Position numbers and translations under genes: made by a program
The notes under the pieces: generated by a model
Seen by the model: only the letters and a program-made list of their open reading frames with translations
Databases searched by the model: none
Told to the model about the DNA's origin: nothing
IMG/VR virus record: IMGVR_UViG_3300020202_000159
Location: 1 to 38,704 of that record
Source: a virus
Direction: 5' to 3' (one strand)
Length of the DNA stretch: 38,704 nt
Shown: piece by piece, positions 6,377-12,496 of the stretch
Numbering within the stretch: the stretch's first letter is position 1
Layout of the letters: every line of letters starts with the position of its first letter

Positions 6377-6889
6377 AAAAGCAAGGACTTGAAGACGGTG
6401 GTGGCCGAGAACGTCCGCGCCGTCATGGCGGCGAAGAAGCTGTCGCAGCCTCAGGTCGCCCTGCTCGCAAAGCAAAAGGGCGAGAAGATCGACCAGACCA
6501 CGGTCGGACGGATCGCGCGGGCCGAGATCCCCACGACGCTCGACAAGCTCGAGGCGCTGTGCGCAGGCCTCGGCCTCGAGCCGTGGCAGATCCTGATGCC
6601 TGGTCTCGACGTCGCGAAGCTGCCCAAGGTTGGCGGGGAAACGCTCGCGCCGCACGAGGTCGAGCTGCTGCAGCGGTATCGCGGCGCGTCGTCGCGCTGG
6701 CAGATCGCCGTGCGCTACATGGCGGGCATGAAGGTCGACTCGAAGCAGGAGGAGGCGGTCGCCTACCTCTATTCGAAAATCTTCTCCGAGCCGGTCCCCG
6801 ACGAGAAGCTGGGCAGCGGATGGACGCGCCCTGACGCCGCGGCGCATAGCGTCCACGAGCCTAAGGCGCCCTACAAGGGCAAGAAGTGA
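6341..6889 (+). CDS. CI-like repressor (XRE family, no self-cleavage domain)
   Basis: 182 residues if it starts at ATG 6341 (AAGG 5-6 bases upstream); 172 if it starts at the in-frame GTG 6371. The HTH occupies about residues 20-80 (LSQPQVALLAKQKGEKIDQT, TVGRIARAE, then a LEALCAGLGL helix). The C-terminal half has an HEVELLQRYRGASSRWQIA helix and a basic tail, but no S24/LexA peptidase signature (no Ser/Lys cleavage motif). Induction may therefore need an antirepressor or another route. A possible weak -10 (TATACG, 6315-6320) lies inside the operator, as in autoregulated maintenance promoters. It is cotranscribed with a lipoprotein gene (GTGA overlap). Confidence 0.75.
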   Translation: MPSFDGYRADVPKSKDLKTVVAENVRAVMAAKKLSQPQVALLAKQKGEKIDQTTVGRIARAEIPTTLDKLEALCAGLGLEPWQILMPGLDVAKLPKVGGETLAPHEVELLQRYRGASSRWQIAVRYMAGMKVDSKQEEAVAYLYSKIFSEPVPDEKLGSGWTRPDAAAHSVHEPKAPYKGKK

Positions 6890-7206
6890 CGCGCGCCGCG
6901 CTCGCCGCCATCCTCCTCACCGGCTGCGCGACGGCCACGATGGACCGCGTCATCGACTCGTGGAAAGGCGAGGACATCGGCACCGTTGTGAAGCAATGGG
7001 GCGGGCCGGCGTCCGAGCGCGAGATCGCCGGCGGGCGGAAGCTCTACACCTGGTCTGACGTCACGTTCGGGCAGGTGGCGTGCTCCCGCACCCTCGAAGT
7101 CGATCAGCGCGGTCAGGTCGTCGGCGGCGGTTGGGTAGGCTCGAGCTGCTGCTCGTCCACCATCGCCGGCCGCTGCGCTCGCTTACCGAACCCGGCCAGA
7201 CCGTAA
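6886..7206 (+). CDS. Small lipoprotein in the repressor operon
   Basis: 106 residues, GTG start overlapping the repressor stop. A very short lipoprotein signal is clear: basic MTR, hydrophobic AALAAILL, lipobox LTGC with Cys14; alanine at +2 favours the outer membrane. The mature part has the layout of a small periplasmic lipoprotein family (WGGPASEREIAGGRKLYTW, then C...LEVDQRGQVVGGGW...SCC). Being coupled to the CI-like gene it should be made in the lysogen, so superinfection exclusion or another change of the host surface is the natural hypothesis. No peptidoglycan-binding motif is seen. Confidence 0.75.
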   Translation: MTRAALAAILLTGCATATMDRVIDSWKGEDIGTVVKQWGGPASEREIAGGRKLYTWSDVTFGQVACSRTLEVDQRGQVVGGGWVGSSCCSSTIAGRCARLPNPARP

Positions 7207-7248
7207 CCCCTTGACCACGCAAGGCCCGGATATGTTTCCCGTGGAACT

Positions 7249-7285
7249 AGGCACATACGCCTTGACAAGCTAGGCACATACGCCT
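7249..7285. promoter_or_regulatory. Operator cluster 2 (two identical sites)
   Basis: AGGCACATACGCCT occurs at 7249-7262 and again at 7272-7285, identical and 23 bp apart start to start, on the same helix face allowing for two turns. The first ends on the first base of the -35, the second fills the spacer up to the first base of the -10 of the rightward promoter. Binding should block that promoter completely. Confidence 0.8.
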
Positions 7286-7290
7286 AGGAT
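7262..7290 (+). promoter_or_regulatory. Rightward early promoter
   Basis: -35 TTGACA (7262-7267), 17-bp spacer, -10 TAGGAT (7285-7290). Expected start of transcription is near 7297, leaving a 28-base leader with GGAGG (7316-7320) just before ATG 7325. It drives the recombination/integration operon that runs to 13928 or beyond. Two operators overlap it. Confidence 0.75.
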
Positions 7291-7324
7291 GCCCCCCACG
7301 GTCAACGAGACCGACGGAGGGCAA

Positions 7325-7465
7325 ATGAAGCAGTTCATGGTGGTGATCACGACGCGGTGGGGGGTGCAGAACCTCCCTGTCACCGCGGGATGCGCGGTAG
7401 ACGCGCTGATGGCGGTGGCCGAGCGCCTCCCGTTCGATTCGAAGGTCAAGGTGGTGCCGCTGTGA
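7325..7465 (+). CDS. Very small first gene of the rightward operon
   Basis: 46 residues (MKQFMVVITTRWGVQNLPVT ... FDSKVKVVPL), the first frame after the rightward promoter. It has the best ribosome site in the region (GGAGGGCAAATG) and a GTGA overlap into the next gene, so translation is very likely. The sequence alternates hydrophobic strands around a short helix (VDALMAVAERL). No family is recognised. First genes of such operons are often regulators or anti-host peptides, but nothing here proves it. Confidence 0.65.
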   Translation: MKQFMVVITTRWGVQNLPVTAGCAVDALMAVAERLPFDSKVKVVPL

Positions 7466-7635
7466 CCGGCGACGCCGTAGTCACCCTGCCGGTTCAGCCG
7501 TCGGTGCTGCGCCTGCAGCGCGAGCGCGACGAGGCCATGAAGCTCTTGCAACGCGCGCTCGAGCTTCGCGAGATGGGCGAGAACGGGCCGTTCAAGTCGG
7601 ACGTGCGCGCCTTCCTGCAGCGGGTGTCCTCGTGA
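7462..7635 (+). CDS. Small unknown protein
   Basis: 57 residues from GTG 7462, overlapping the preceding stop by GTGA and ending in the same way into the next gene. The middle is one long amphipathic helix (VLRLQRERDEAMKLLQRALE) that could form a coiled coil. The longer reading frame that begins upstream runs through the previous gene out of frame and is rejected. Function unknown. Confidence 0.6.
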   Translation: MTGDAVVTLPVQPSVLRLQRERDEAMKLLQRALELREMGENGPFKSDVRAFLQRVSS

Positions 7636-7928
7636 GCGGCGACGACGTCCCCTGCCGCGTCACGGCCGACCTGCGCCGCTACGAGCGTGAGCAGGACCGC
7701 CTCGCGTCCCAGTTCGATGAGCACGACGACGCGGTGATGCACGACGTTCTCGGGAACGACCGCCTAGCGAAGCCGGTGCAGGCGCTGCTGATCAGCCTGC
7801 GCGAGATCGAGACCGTGCACGGCAGCTTCGGCGCGGACTGCCTGAACAAGGCGAAGCTGCTCGACGCGCTGCTGCCCGAGCTCCGCGCGCTGCGACAGGC
7901 CTGCATCGACGAGTTCCGCGACCTATGA
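7632..7928 (+). CDS. Small helical unknown protein
   Basis: 98 residues, GTG start with GTGA overlap; the stop overlaps the next ATG. Mostly helical and acidic (DLRRYEREQDRLASQFDEHD, later LLDALLPELRALRQACIDEF). No DNA-binding or catalytic motif is visible. It belongs to the coupled string of small proteins preceding the AAA ATPase gene and may be an accessory of the recombination module. Confidence 0.6.
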   Translation: MSGDDVPCRVTADLRRYEREQDRLASQFDEHDDAVMHDVLGNDRLAKPVQALLISLREIETVHGSFGADCLNKAKLLDALLPELRALRQACIDEFRDL

Positions 7929-8152
7929 GGCTCGCCGTCCGCGTCACCGGCCCAGCCGGTCACAGCCGCTATCTGCACGGCAGCATGTATTCCGACCCGG
8001 CGATCTTCGAGAGCGACGACGAGAAGGGCGCGCTCACGTTCGACGACGAGGTGATCGCCGCCGAGATGGCCGCGACGTGGCGCGCGTCGCACGAGAACGT
8101 GGCGTGCGACGTGGTCGACCTCGACGATCCCGAGCGCGGCGTCATCGGATGA
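7925..8152 (+). CDS. Small unknown protein
   Basis: 75 residues, ATG overlapping the previous stop (ATGA). Begins with strands (MRLAVRVTG), contains a two-strand acidic centre (FESDDEKGALTFDDEVIAAE) and ends DLDDPERGVIG. Acidic overall. No recognised family. Its stop overlaps the next ATG, so it is translationally coupled on both sides. Confidence 0.6.
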   Translation: MRLAVRVTGPAGHSRYLHGSMYSDPAIFESDDEKGALTFDDEVIAAEMAATWRASHENVACDVVDLDDPERGVIG

Positions 8153-8433
8153 AGCCCGCGCGCATCCACCTGGTCAGCACCGGTCACGCGCTGGTGTGGA
8201 TCGAGCGAGACATCCTCAAGGTCCGCGCCCGCCGCCTTTACCCGAACGCCTCGGCCGACTTCATCGAGAGATGGGTCGACGCGAGGCTGCACCTCGGCAA
8301 GCGCAAGCCCGAGGTGGAGATCGGCATCCAGCGCATCGACACGTCGCGCGTGATCCGCGCGCTGCCGCCGGGTTCGGTGGCGCCGACGGTCGAGATCCCG
8401 CAATTCCTTCGACTTTTCAACAGGAGAGCGTAA
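8149..8433 (+). CDS. Small basic unknown protein
   Basis: 94 residues, MKPARIHLVSTGHALVW..., ATG overlapping the previous stop. Rich in Arg/Lys (ILKVRARRLYPNASADFIER), which would suit nucleic-acid binding. The stop TAA shares its last base with the ATG of the AAA ATPase gene; GGAG for that gene lies in its last codons. Function unknown; probably part of the recombination module. Confidence 0.6.
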   Translation: MKPARIHLVSTGHALVWIERDILKVRARRLYPNASADFIERWVDARLHLGKRKPEVEIGIQRIDTSRVIRALPPGSVAPTVEIPQFLRLFNRRA

Positions 8434-9719
8434 TGAACGCACCGCAGGAACGAGGCCTGTTTTCCGAGGCCGTGAACACGCAGGCCCGTCTGAAGATGGG
8501 CATCCTCGGCTTCGCCGGCGCCGGCAAGACCTTCACGTCGTCCGAGGTCGCCATCGGCCTCGTGCGCTACATGCGCGAGAAGGGCCTGCCCGAGGGCGAC
8601 CGCCCGGTCTACTTCCTCGACACCGAGACCGGCTCGGACTGGGTCCAGCCGATCTTCAAGAAGGCGGGGATCTCGCTGCGCACGGCGAAGAGCCGCGCGT
8701 TCAAGGACCTGGTCGCCGCGGTGCGCGAGGCCGAGGCGAAGGGGTCGGTGCTGATCATCGACTCGATCAGCCACTTCTGGCGCGAGTTCACCGAGGCGTA
8801 CATGAAGCGGAAGAACCGCTCGCGCCTCGAGTTCGCCGACTGGAACTACCTCAAGCCCGAGTGGGGCAAGTTCACCGACGCCTACGTCAATTCGAACCTG
8901 CACATCATCATGGCCGGCCGCGCGGGGTTCGAATACGACTACTTCGAGGACAGCGACGGCAAGAAGCAGCTCGAGAAGACCGGCATCAAGATGAAGGCCG
9001 AGACCGAGCTCGGCTACGAGCCGTCGCTGCTGGTGCTGATGGAACGCGAGATGACGATGGAGACCAAGGAGGTCTTCCGCGTCGCGCACGTCCTGAAGGA
9101 CCGCTCCGACCTGCTCGACGGCAAGTCGTTCAAGAACCCGACGTTCAAGGAGTTCGCCCCGCACATCGAATATCTGAACGTCGGCGGCGTGCAGATGGGC
9201 GTCGACCTCTCGCGCACCAGCGAGGACATGATCGACGGTCACGACGGCCCGTCGAAGCCATCGTGGAAATACGAGCACGAGCAGCGGGAGATCGAGCTCG
9301 AGAAGATCGAGGCGCTCTTCGCCGAGCACGGCCTGTCCGCCCAGTCGAAGGAGGGGAAGGCCAAGATCGTCGGGCTGCTGAAGAAGCACTTCGAGACCAC
9401 GTCGTGGAAGGAGCTCGGCACCTACCCGCTCGCGACGGTCAAGGCTGGGCGCCGCGCGCTTGAGGCCGACCTGACCGGGAAGCCGATCCACGGCGCCGAA
9501 CAGGCGCAGCAGCAGTCCCATCCGCAGCCCGAGTCCGGCGCGCCGCCGGAGTCGGTGATCACCGTGGTCGACGCCGTGGCGAAGGTGAACACGCTCGGCG
9601 ACGACACGCTGATTTCGATGTACGCCGAGACCCTCCCCGTCGAGATCCGGCAGGACGAACGATTCACGAAGGCGGTGGCCGACCGGCTGAAGGTGTTGAA
9701 GGAGCCGGTCACCGCCTGA
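8433..9719 (+). CDS. AAA/RecA-type ATPase, Sak4-like recombinase candidate
   Basis: 428 residues. Walker A GFAGAGKT at 26-33, Walker B VLIID at 106-110, and a preceding FLDTETGSDW segment. This is the architecture of the phage AAA_24/Sak4 family of RecA-like single-strand annealing or homologous-pairing proteins. After about residue 260 a linker leads to a helical C-terminal domain (EKIEALFAEHGLSAQSKEGK) and a second small helical module after a Gln/Pro-rich linker (~350-370). Phage Sak4 genes often neighbour a single-strand binding protein gene, a place held here by the next gene. ATG with AGGAG upstream. Alternative: a portal-unrelated helicase loader. Confidence 0.75.
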   Translation: MNAPQERGLFSEAVNTQARLKMGILGFAGAGKTFTSSEVAIGLVRYMREKGLPEGDRPVYFLDTETGSDWVQPIFKKAGISLRTAKSRAFKDLVAAVREAEAKGSVLIIDSISHFWREFTEAYMKRKNRSRLEFADWNYLKPEWGKFTDAYVNSNLHIIMAGRAGFEYDYFEDSDGKKQLEKTGIKMKAETELGYEPSLLVLMEREMTMETKEVFRVAHVLKDRSDLLDGKSFKNPTFKEFAPHIEYLNVGGVQMGVDLSRTSEDMIDGHDGPSKPSWKYEHEQREIELEKIEALFAEHGLSAQSKEGKAKIVGLLKKHFETTSWKELGTYPLATVKAGRRALEADLTGKPIHGAEQAQQQSHPQPESGAPPESVITVVDAVAKVNTLGDDTLISMYAETLPVEIRQDERFTKAVADRLKVLKEPVTA

Positions 9720-9866
9720 CGAGATGCAGGCCCGGAGGCGTGTCGACGCCATTCGACCCGGGCTGACCCACACGACACCGCGGGCGAATCGCAGCGCCTG
9801 GTCGAGTGGATCGCATAGCGGTGACGGGCGGGAGAGACCGCCATCACATCAATCCAAGGGAGAACC
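9720..9866. other. Intergenic gap with stem-loop in the rightward operon
   Basis: The only sizeable gap in this operon. A nested hairpin follows the ATPase stop: GCCCGG/CCGGGC outer arms (9730-9735, 9758-9763) around a perfect GGCGT/ACGCC inner stem (9737-9750). There is no T-run, so it is more likely an mRNA processing or stabilising element than a terminator. The ribosome site AAGGGAG precedes the next ATG. A 48-codon frame at 9724-9870 exists but has poor coding character. Confidence 0.4.
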
Positions 9867-10388
9867 ATGAGGCTCACGCTCAACGAAGTCACCGCTCGCC
9901 TGATCAACGTCAACCCGCGCCCGGAGCTGCACGGCGAGGACAAGAAGCCGGCCGCGGACCTGAAGTTCCACACGCTGCTACCGAACAGCGAGCTCGCCCA
10001 GTTCCACCCGATGCTGAAGGCGATGCTCTACGTCAAGGACACCGACCAGGCGGACCTCGTGTCCCAGAACGACCCCGAGCATGCGACGGCGTTGCGCTTC
10101 CCGCTGCTGTGCAGGAAGGCGCTGTCGTGGGAGAGCGAGATCGTCGGCGGAAAGGTGACCATCCACCACGGCATCAGCGCGAAGTCGCACCTGGTGCTCG
10201 ACGGCGCCATCGTCAACGAGTTCCGCCTCGAGCCGCTGCAGGGCGGGACGGTCGGCATCACTTTCCGGGTGCAGATCCATCCCGACGAGAAGACGGCCGG
10301 CAAGCTGTGCATGCTCACCGGCACCGACATGACCATCAGCGTCGAGCCGCCCGCAGAGGAGCAGGACGCGCTGAAGGAAGCGGCGTAG
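9867..10388 (+). CDS. Unknown protein, possible single-strand DNA-binding partner
   Basis: 173 residues, MRLTLNEVTARLINVNPRPE... The content is mostly beta strands (KVTIHHGISAKSHLVLDGAI, VGITFRVQIHP, DMTISVEPP) with an acidic C-terminus (EEQDALKEAA). That shape recalls single-strand binding proteins with acidic interaction tails, and the gene directly follows a Sak4-like ATPase gene where such a protein is often found. I do not see an OB-fold signature I can name, so the role is inference. The downstream gene starts directly after the stop. Confidence 0.6.
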   Translation: MRLTLNEVTARLINVNPRPELHGEDKKPAADLKFHTLLPNSELAQFHPMLKAMLYVKDTDQADLVSQNDPEHATALRFPLLCRKALSWESEIVGGKVTIHHGISAKSHLVLDGAIVNEFRLEPLQGGTVGITFRVQIHPDEKTAGKLCMLTGTDMTISVEPPAEEQDALKEAA

Positions 10389-11282
10389 GTGGGGCAGACC
10401 ACCGGCATCGCGTGGACGCGCAGCACCCGTAACTTCTGGACCGGCTGCACGAAGGTCGGCCCGGGGTGCGACGGGTGCTACGCCGAGGCGCACATGCGCC
10501 GCCTGAAGGGGACGAACACCGTCACCGGTCAGGCGGTGATGTGGGGGCCTCACGCGCCGCGCGTGGACAACGTAGCCGGCGCCGTGCGGCTGATCACGAA
10601 GTGGAACAAGCTCGCCGCGTGGGAAGCGCGCGAGCGCCCGGAGCGCGCGGTCGATGGCTCGGACTGGCCGCGCCCGGGGTTCTGGCCGGTGTTCATCAAT
10701 AGCTATTCCGACACGTTCGACAACGAGGTCCCGGCACGCTGGCGCGACACGCTCTTCACTCTGATCGAGCACAGCCGGCACCTGACCTTCCAGCTCGTCA
10801 CGAAGCGCGCGGTGAACGTGCCGAGCATGGTGCCGTCGGACTGGATGCGCGACGGGTTCCCGCCGAACGTATGGCTGCTCGCGACGATGGTGAACGACGC
10901 GGAGCTCGACCGCGACATGCCGAAGCTGCTGCAGGTCGCGCCCTACCTGAAGGTGATCGGGATCTCGAGCGAGCCGCAGATCGAACCGCTCGACTCGCTG
11001 CGCCCGTGGCTGAAGGAGATGAACGGGATTGGCGTGAAGAAGTTCTGGGGCATCGTCGGCGGGGAGAGCGGCCAGCCTGACCACCCTGCCCGCGCGTTCG
11101 ACATCGATGGCGCGCAGCGCTTCATCGAAGACCTGCAGGACTACGACTACACCCCGTTCATGAAGCAGATGGGGTCGCGCCCCGTGTACGCGAACGGGCG
11201 CCAGGTCGAAGGAATCACCGGCAAGGGCGACGACCCCGACGAGTGGCCGGAGCGGCTGCGGGTGCAGGAGTTCCCGCTGTGA
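10389..11282 (+). CDS. DUF5131 (phage Gp37/Gp68 family) protein, radical-SAM-like
   Basis: 297 residues, GTG start right after the preceding TAG. The N-terminal motif FWTGCTKVGPGCDGCYAE with cysteines at 20, 27 and 30 is diagnostic of the Gp37/Gp68 family, which resembles spore-photoproduct-lyase-type radical SAM barrels. Later family-like blocks are LTFQLVTKR (~135), VWLLATMVN and WGIVGGESG (~220). The cysteine triad could hold an iron-sulfur cluster, though the spacing (x6, x2) differs from the classical CxxxCxxC. Substrate unknown; DNA-base repair or modification is proposed for the family by analogy. Coupled to an ASCH-like gene. Confidence 0.85.
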   Translation: MGQTTGIAWTRSTRNFWTGCTKVGPGCDGCYAEAHMRRLKGTNTVTGQAVMWGPHAPRVDNVAGAVRLITKWNKLAAWEARERPERAVDGSDWPRPGFWPVFINSYSDTFDNEVPARWRDTLFTLIEHSRHLTFQLVTKRAVNVPSMVPSDWMRDGFPPNVWLLATMVNDAELDRDMPKLLQVAPYLKVIGISSEPQIEPLDSLRPWLKEMNGIGVKKFWGIVGGESGQPDHPARAFDIDGAQRFIEDLQDYDYTPFMKQMGSRPVYANGRQVEGITGKGDDPDEWPERLRVQEFPL

Positions 11283-11716
11283 AGGCGATCTCGCTCTGGC
11301 AACCGTGGGCGAGCGGCGTCGCGCTGCTTCACAAGGGCGTCGAAACCCGCGGTCGACCCACGAACTATCACGGCCCCATCGCGATACACGCCGCGCTGCG
11401 GTTCGGACGCGAGCAGCGCGCGTTCGCGGCGGTCGAGTGCTCCATCGGGCGGCTGCCGACCCGCCTGCCGCTCGGCGCCGTGGTGTGCATCGCCTTCCTG
11501 CACGACTGCCGGCCGGCGATGGAGGTGCTCCCGACAATCGGACCTGTCGAGAAGCTCTACGTCGACTACCGCCCCGGACGATGGGCTTGGCGCCTGCGCG
11601 ACGTGGTGCCGCTCCTGCAGCCGCTGCCGTTCAAGGGGAAGCAGGGCTTCTTCGAGGTTCCCGACGACCTCCTGCGCCCGCTGGCGCCCGCCTGGTACGA
11701 GCGCGCGGCTGCGTGA
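11279..11716 (+). CDS. ASCH/PUA-like domain protein
   Basis: 145 residues, GTG start overlapping the previous stop. MKAISLWQPWASGVALLHKGVETRGR is the classic ASCH opening: the LWQPWA loop, then a conserved KxxExR-like pattern (KGVETR). GPIAIHAAL, LGAVVCIAFL and GRWAWRL complete the beta barrel. ASCH domains bind RNA or modified nucleobases, and some hydrolyse acetylcytidine. In phages the gene commonly sits beside Gp37/Gp68-type genes, as here. The coupled pair may act on the same nucleic-acid substrate (inference). Confidence 0.8.
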   Translation: MKAISLWQPWASGVALLHKGVETRGRPTNYHGPIAIHAALRFGREQRAFAAVECSIGRLPTRLPLGAVVCIAFLHDCRPAMEVLPTIGPVEKLYVDYRPGRWAWRLRDVVPLLQPLPFKGKQGFFEVPDDLLRPLAPAWYERAAA

Positions 11717-12039
11717 TGCTCGGCCTGCTGAAGCCCGTCCCGCCGGCGAAGCTGCAAAAGCTGATCCTCGCCGCGCGCCGCTACCCGTGCCAGAACTGCG
11801 GAAAGCTGGGCTTCACCGTCCCCTGCCATTCGAACGCCATCGACCACGGGAAGGGCGTGGGCCTGAAGGTCCCCGACCACCTGATCGCCTACATGTGCGG
11901 CGATCCGGGTGGGTGTCACGACCAGGTAGACGGCCGGTCCGCCGGCATGCCATACGAAGCGAAGCGGGCGATGTGGAACGCGGCGCACGTCAAGACCGTC
12001 GCGCTGTGGTTCCGCGACGGCCTCGTGGTGGTGGCCTGA
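11713..12039 (+). CDS. YbcO-like (DUF1364) putative nuclease
   Basis: 108 residues from GTG 11713 (or 107 from ATG 11716). Contains CQNCGK near residue 27, then PCHSNAIDHGKGVGLKVPDH and CGDPGGCHDQVDGR. The spaced His-Gly-Lys-Gly and Cys...CHxxxD elements fit the DUF1364/YbcO family, an HNH-like phage nuclease related to recombination genes of lambdoid nin regions. Four cysteines probably coordinate a structural zinc. It could cut recombination intermediates alongside the Sak4-like ATPase and RusA. Catalysis is inferred from family resemblance only. Confidence 0.75.
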   Translation: MMLGLLKPVPPAKLQKLILAARRYPCQNCGKLGFTVPCHSNAIDHGKGVGLKVPDHLIAYMCGDPGGCHDQVDGRSAGMPYEAKRAMWNAAHVKTVALWFRDGLVVVA

Positions 12040-12308
12040 TGTTCCTGCAGGCCGGCTTCAATTACAGGCACCGCGACACCGGCATCCGCGCGTTCACCGC
12101 CCACGTTCGCGCTCGCCGCGGCTGGGCGCCGGCGCGCTTGATCGTGTTCACGCCAAAGGCACACCACCCGGGCGACCTCGCGTGGGTCCACAACGCCGAT
12201 AAGCCACGGTTCCTCGTCTGGGGCGAGCAGTGCAACTTTCGAACACACGCTGCGCTACGCCTCCACCCGTTGCTCGAGTGGCAGCTCGAGAGCTCGGATT
12301 TGCCGTGA
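12039..12308 (+). CDS. Small basic unknown protein
   Basis: 89 residues, MFLQAGFNYRHRDTGIRAFT..., sharing one base with the previous stop (TGATG) and overlapping the next frame by GTGA. Rich in Arg, His and Trp. No zinc or nuclease motif is evident and no family is recognised. It sits between the nuclease gene and the integrase gene; its position alone would allow a recombination-directionality factor, but that is speculative. Confidence 0.55.
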   Translation: MFLQAGFNYRHRDTGIRAFTAHVRARRGWAPARLIVFTPKAHHPGDLAWVHNADKPRFLVWGEQCNFRTHAALRLHPLLEWQLESSDLP

Positions 12309-12496
12309 AGATCACGGTGCTAGACTCCGCGCCGGGACCTGACCCGGAGATCGCAGCCGCGGCAGCGATGCCGCTCCTCGAGGCCTTCATTGAACGAGAA
12401 GAAGCCGAACGCGGTCCTGTACCTGCGCAGCAGCAAGGACCGTCACGACGTATCCATCGAGTCCCAGCGCCACGAGCTCGCGCGGCTCGCCGCTGA
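12305..12496 (+). CDS. Small ORF overlapping the integrase start
   Basis: 63 codons from GTG 12305, coupled to the previous stop by GTGA. The first ~37 residues (VKITVLDSAPGPDPEIAAAA...FIEREEAE) look like a real protein. The remainder, which overlaps the integrase frame by 107 bases, is Arg/Pro-rich and looks like out-of-frame translation. Either it is a small protein with a junk tail, or ribosomes finishing it feed the TTG start of the integrase, or a shift of frame near 12390 fuses it to the integrase. Moderate to low confidence. Confidence 0.4.
   Translation: MKITVLDSAPGPDPEIAAAAAMPLLEAFIEREEAERGPVPAQQQGPSRRIHRVPAPRARAARR

Noticed and set aside
6351-6379. Rightward promoter TTGACG-17-CCTAAA for the repressor gene
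   Set aside because: The -10 is very poor and transcription would start after both candidate start codons; TTGACGG here is better read as a copy of the second regulatory motif.
9724-9870. 48-codon ORF between the ATPase and the next gene
   Set aside because: No ribosome site, Arg/Ser/Pro-rich composition, and it overlaps a stem-loop. A weak alternative reading in the ATPase frame beyond its stop (ending LVEWIA) has no start codon.
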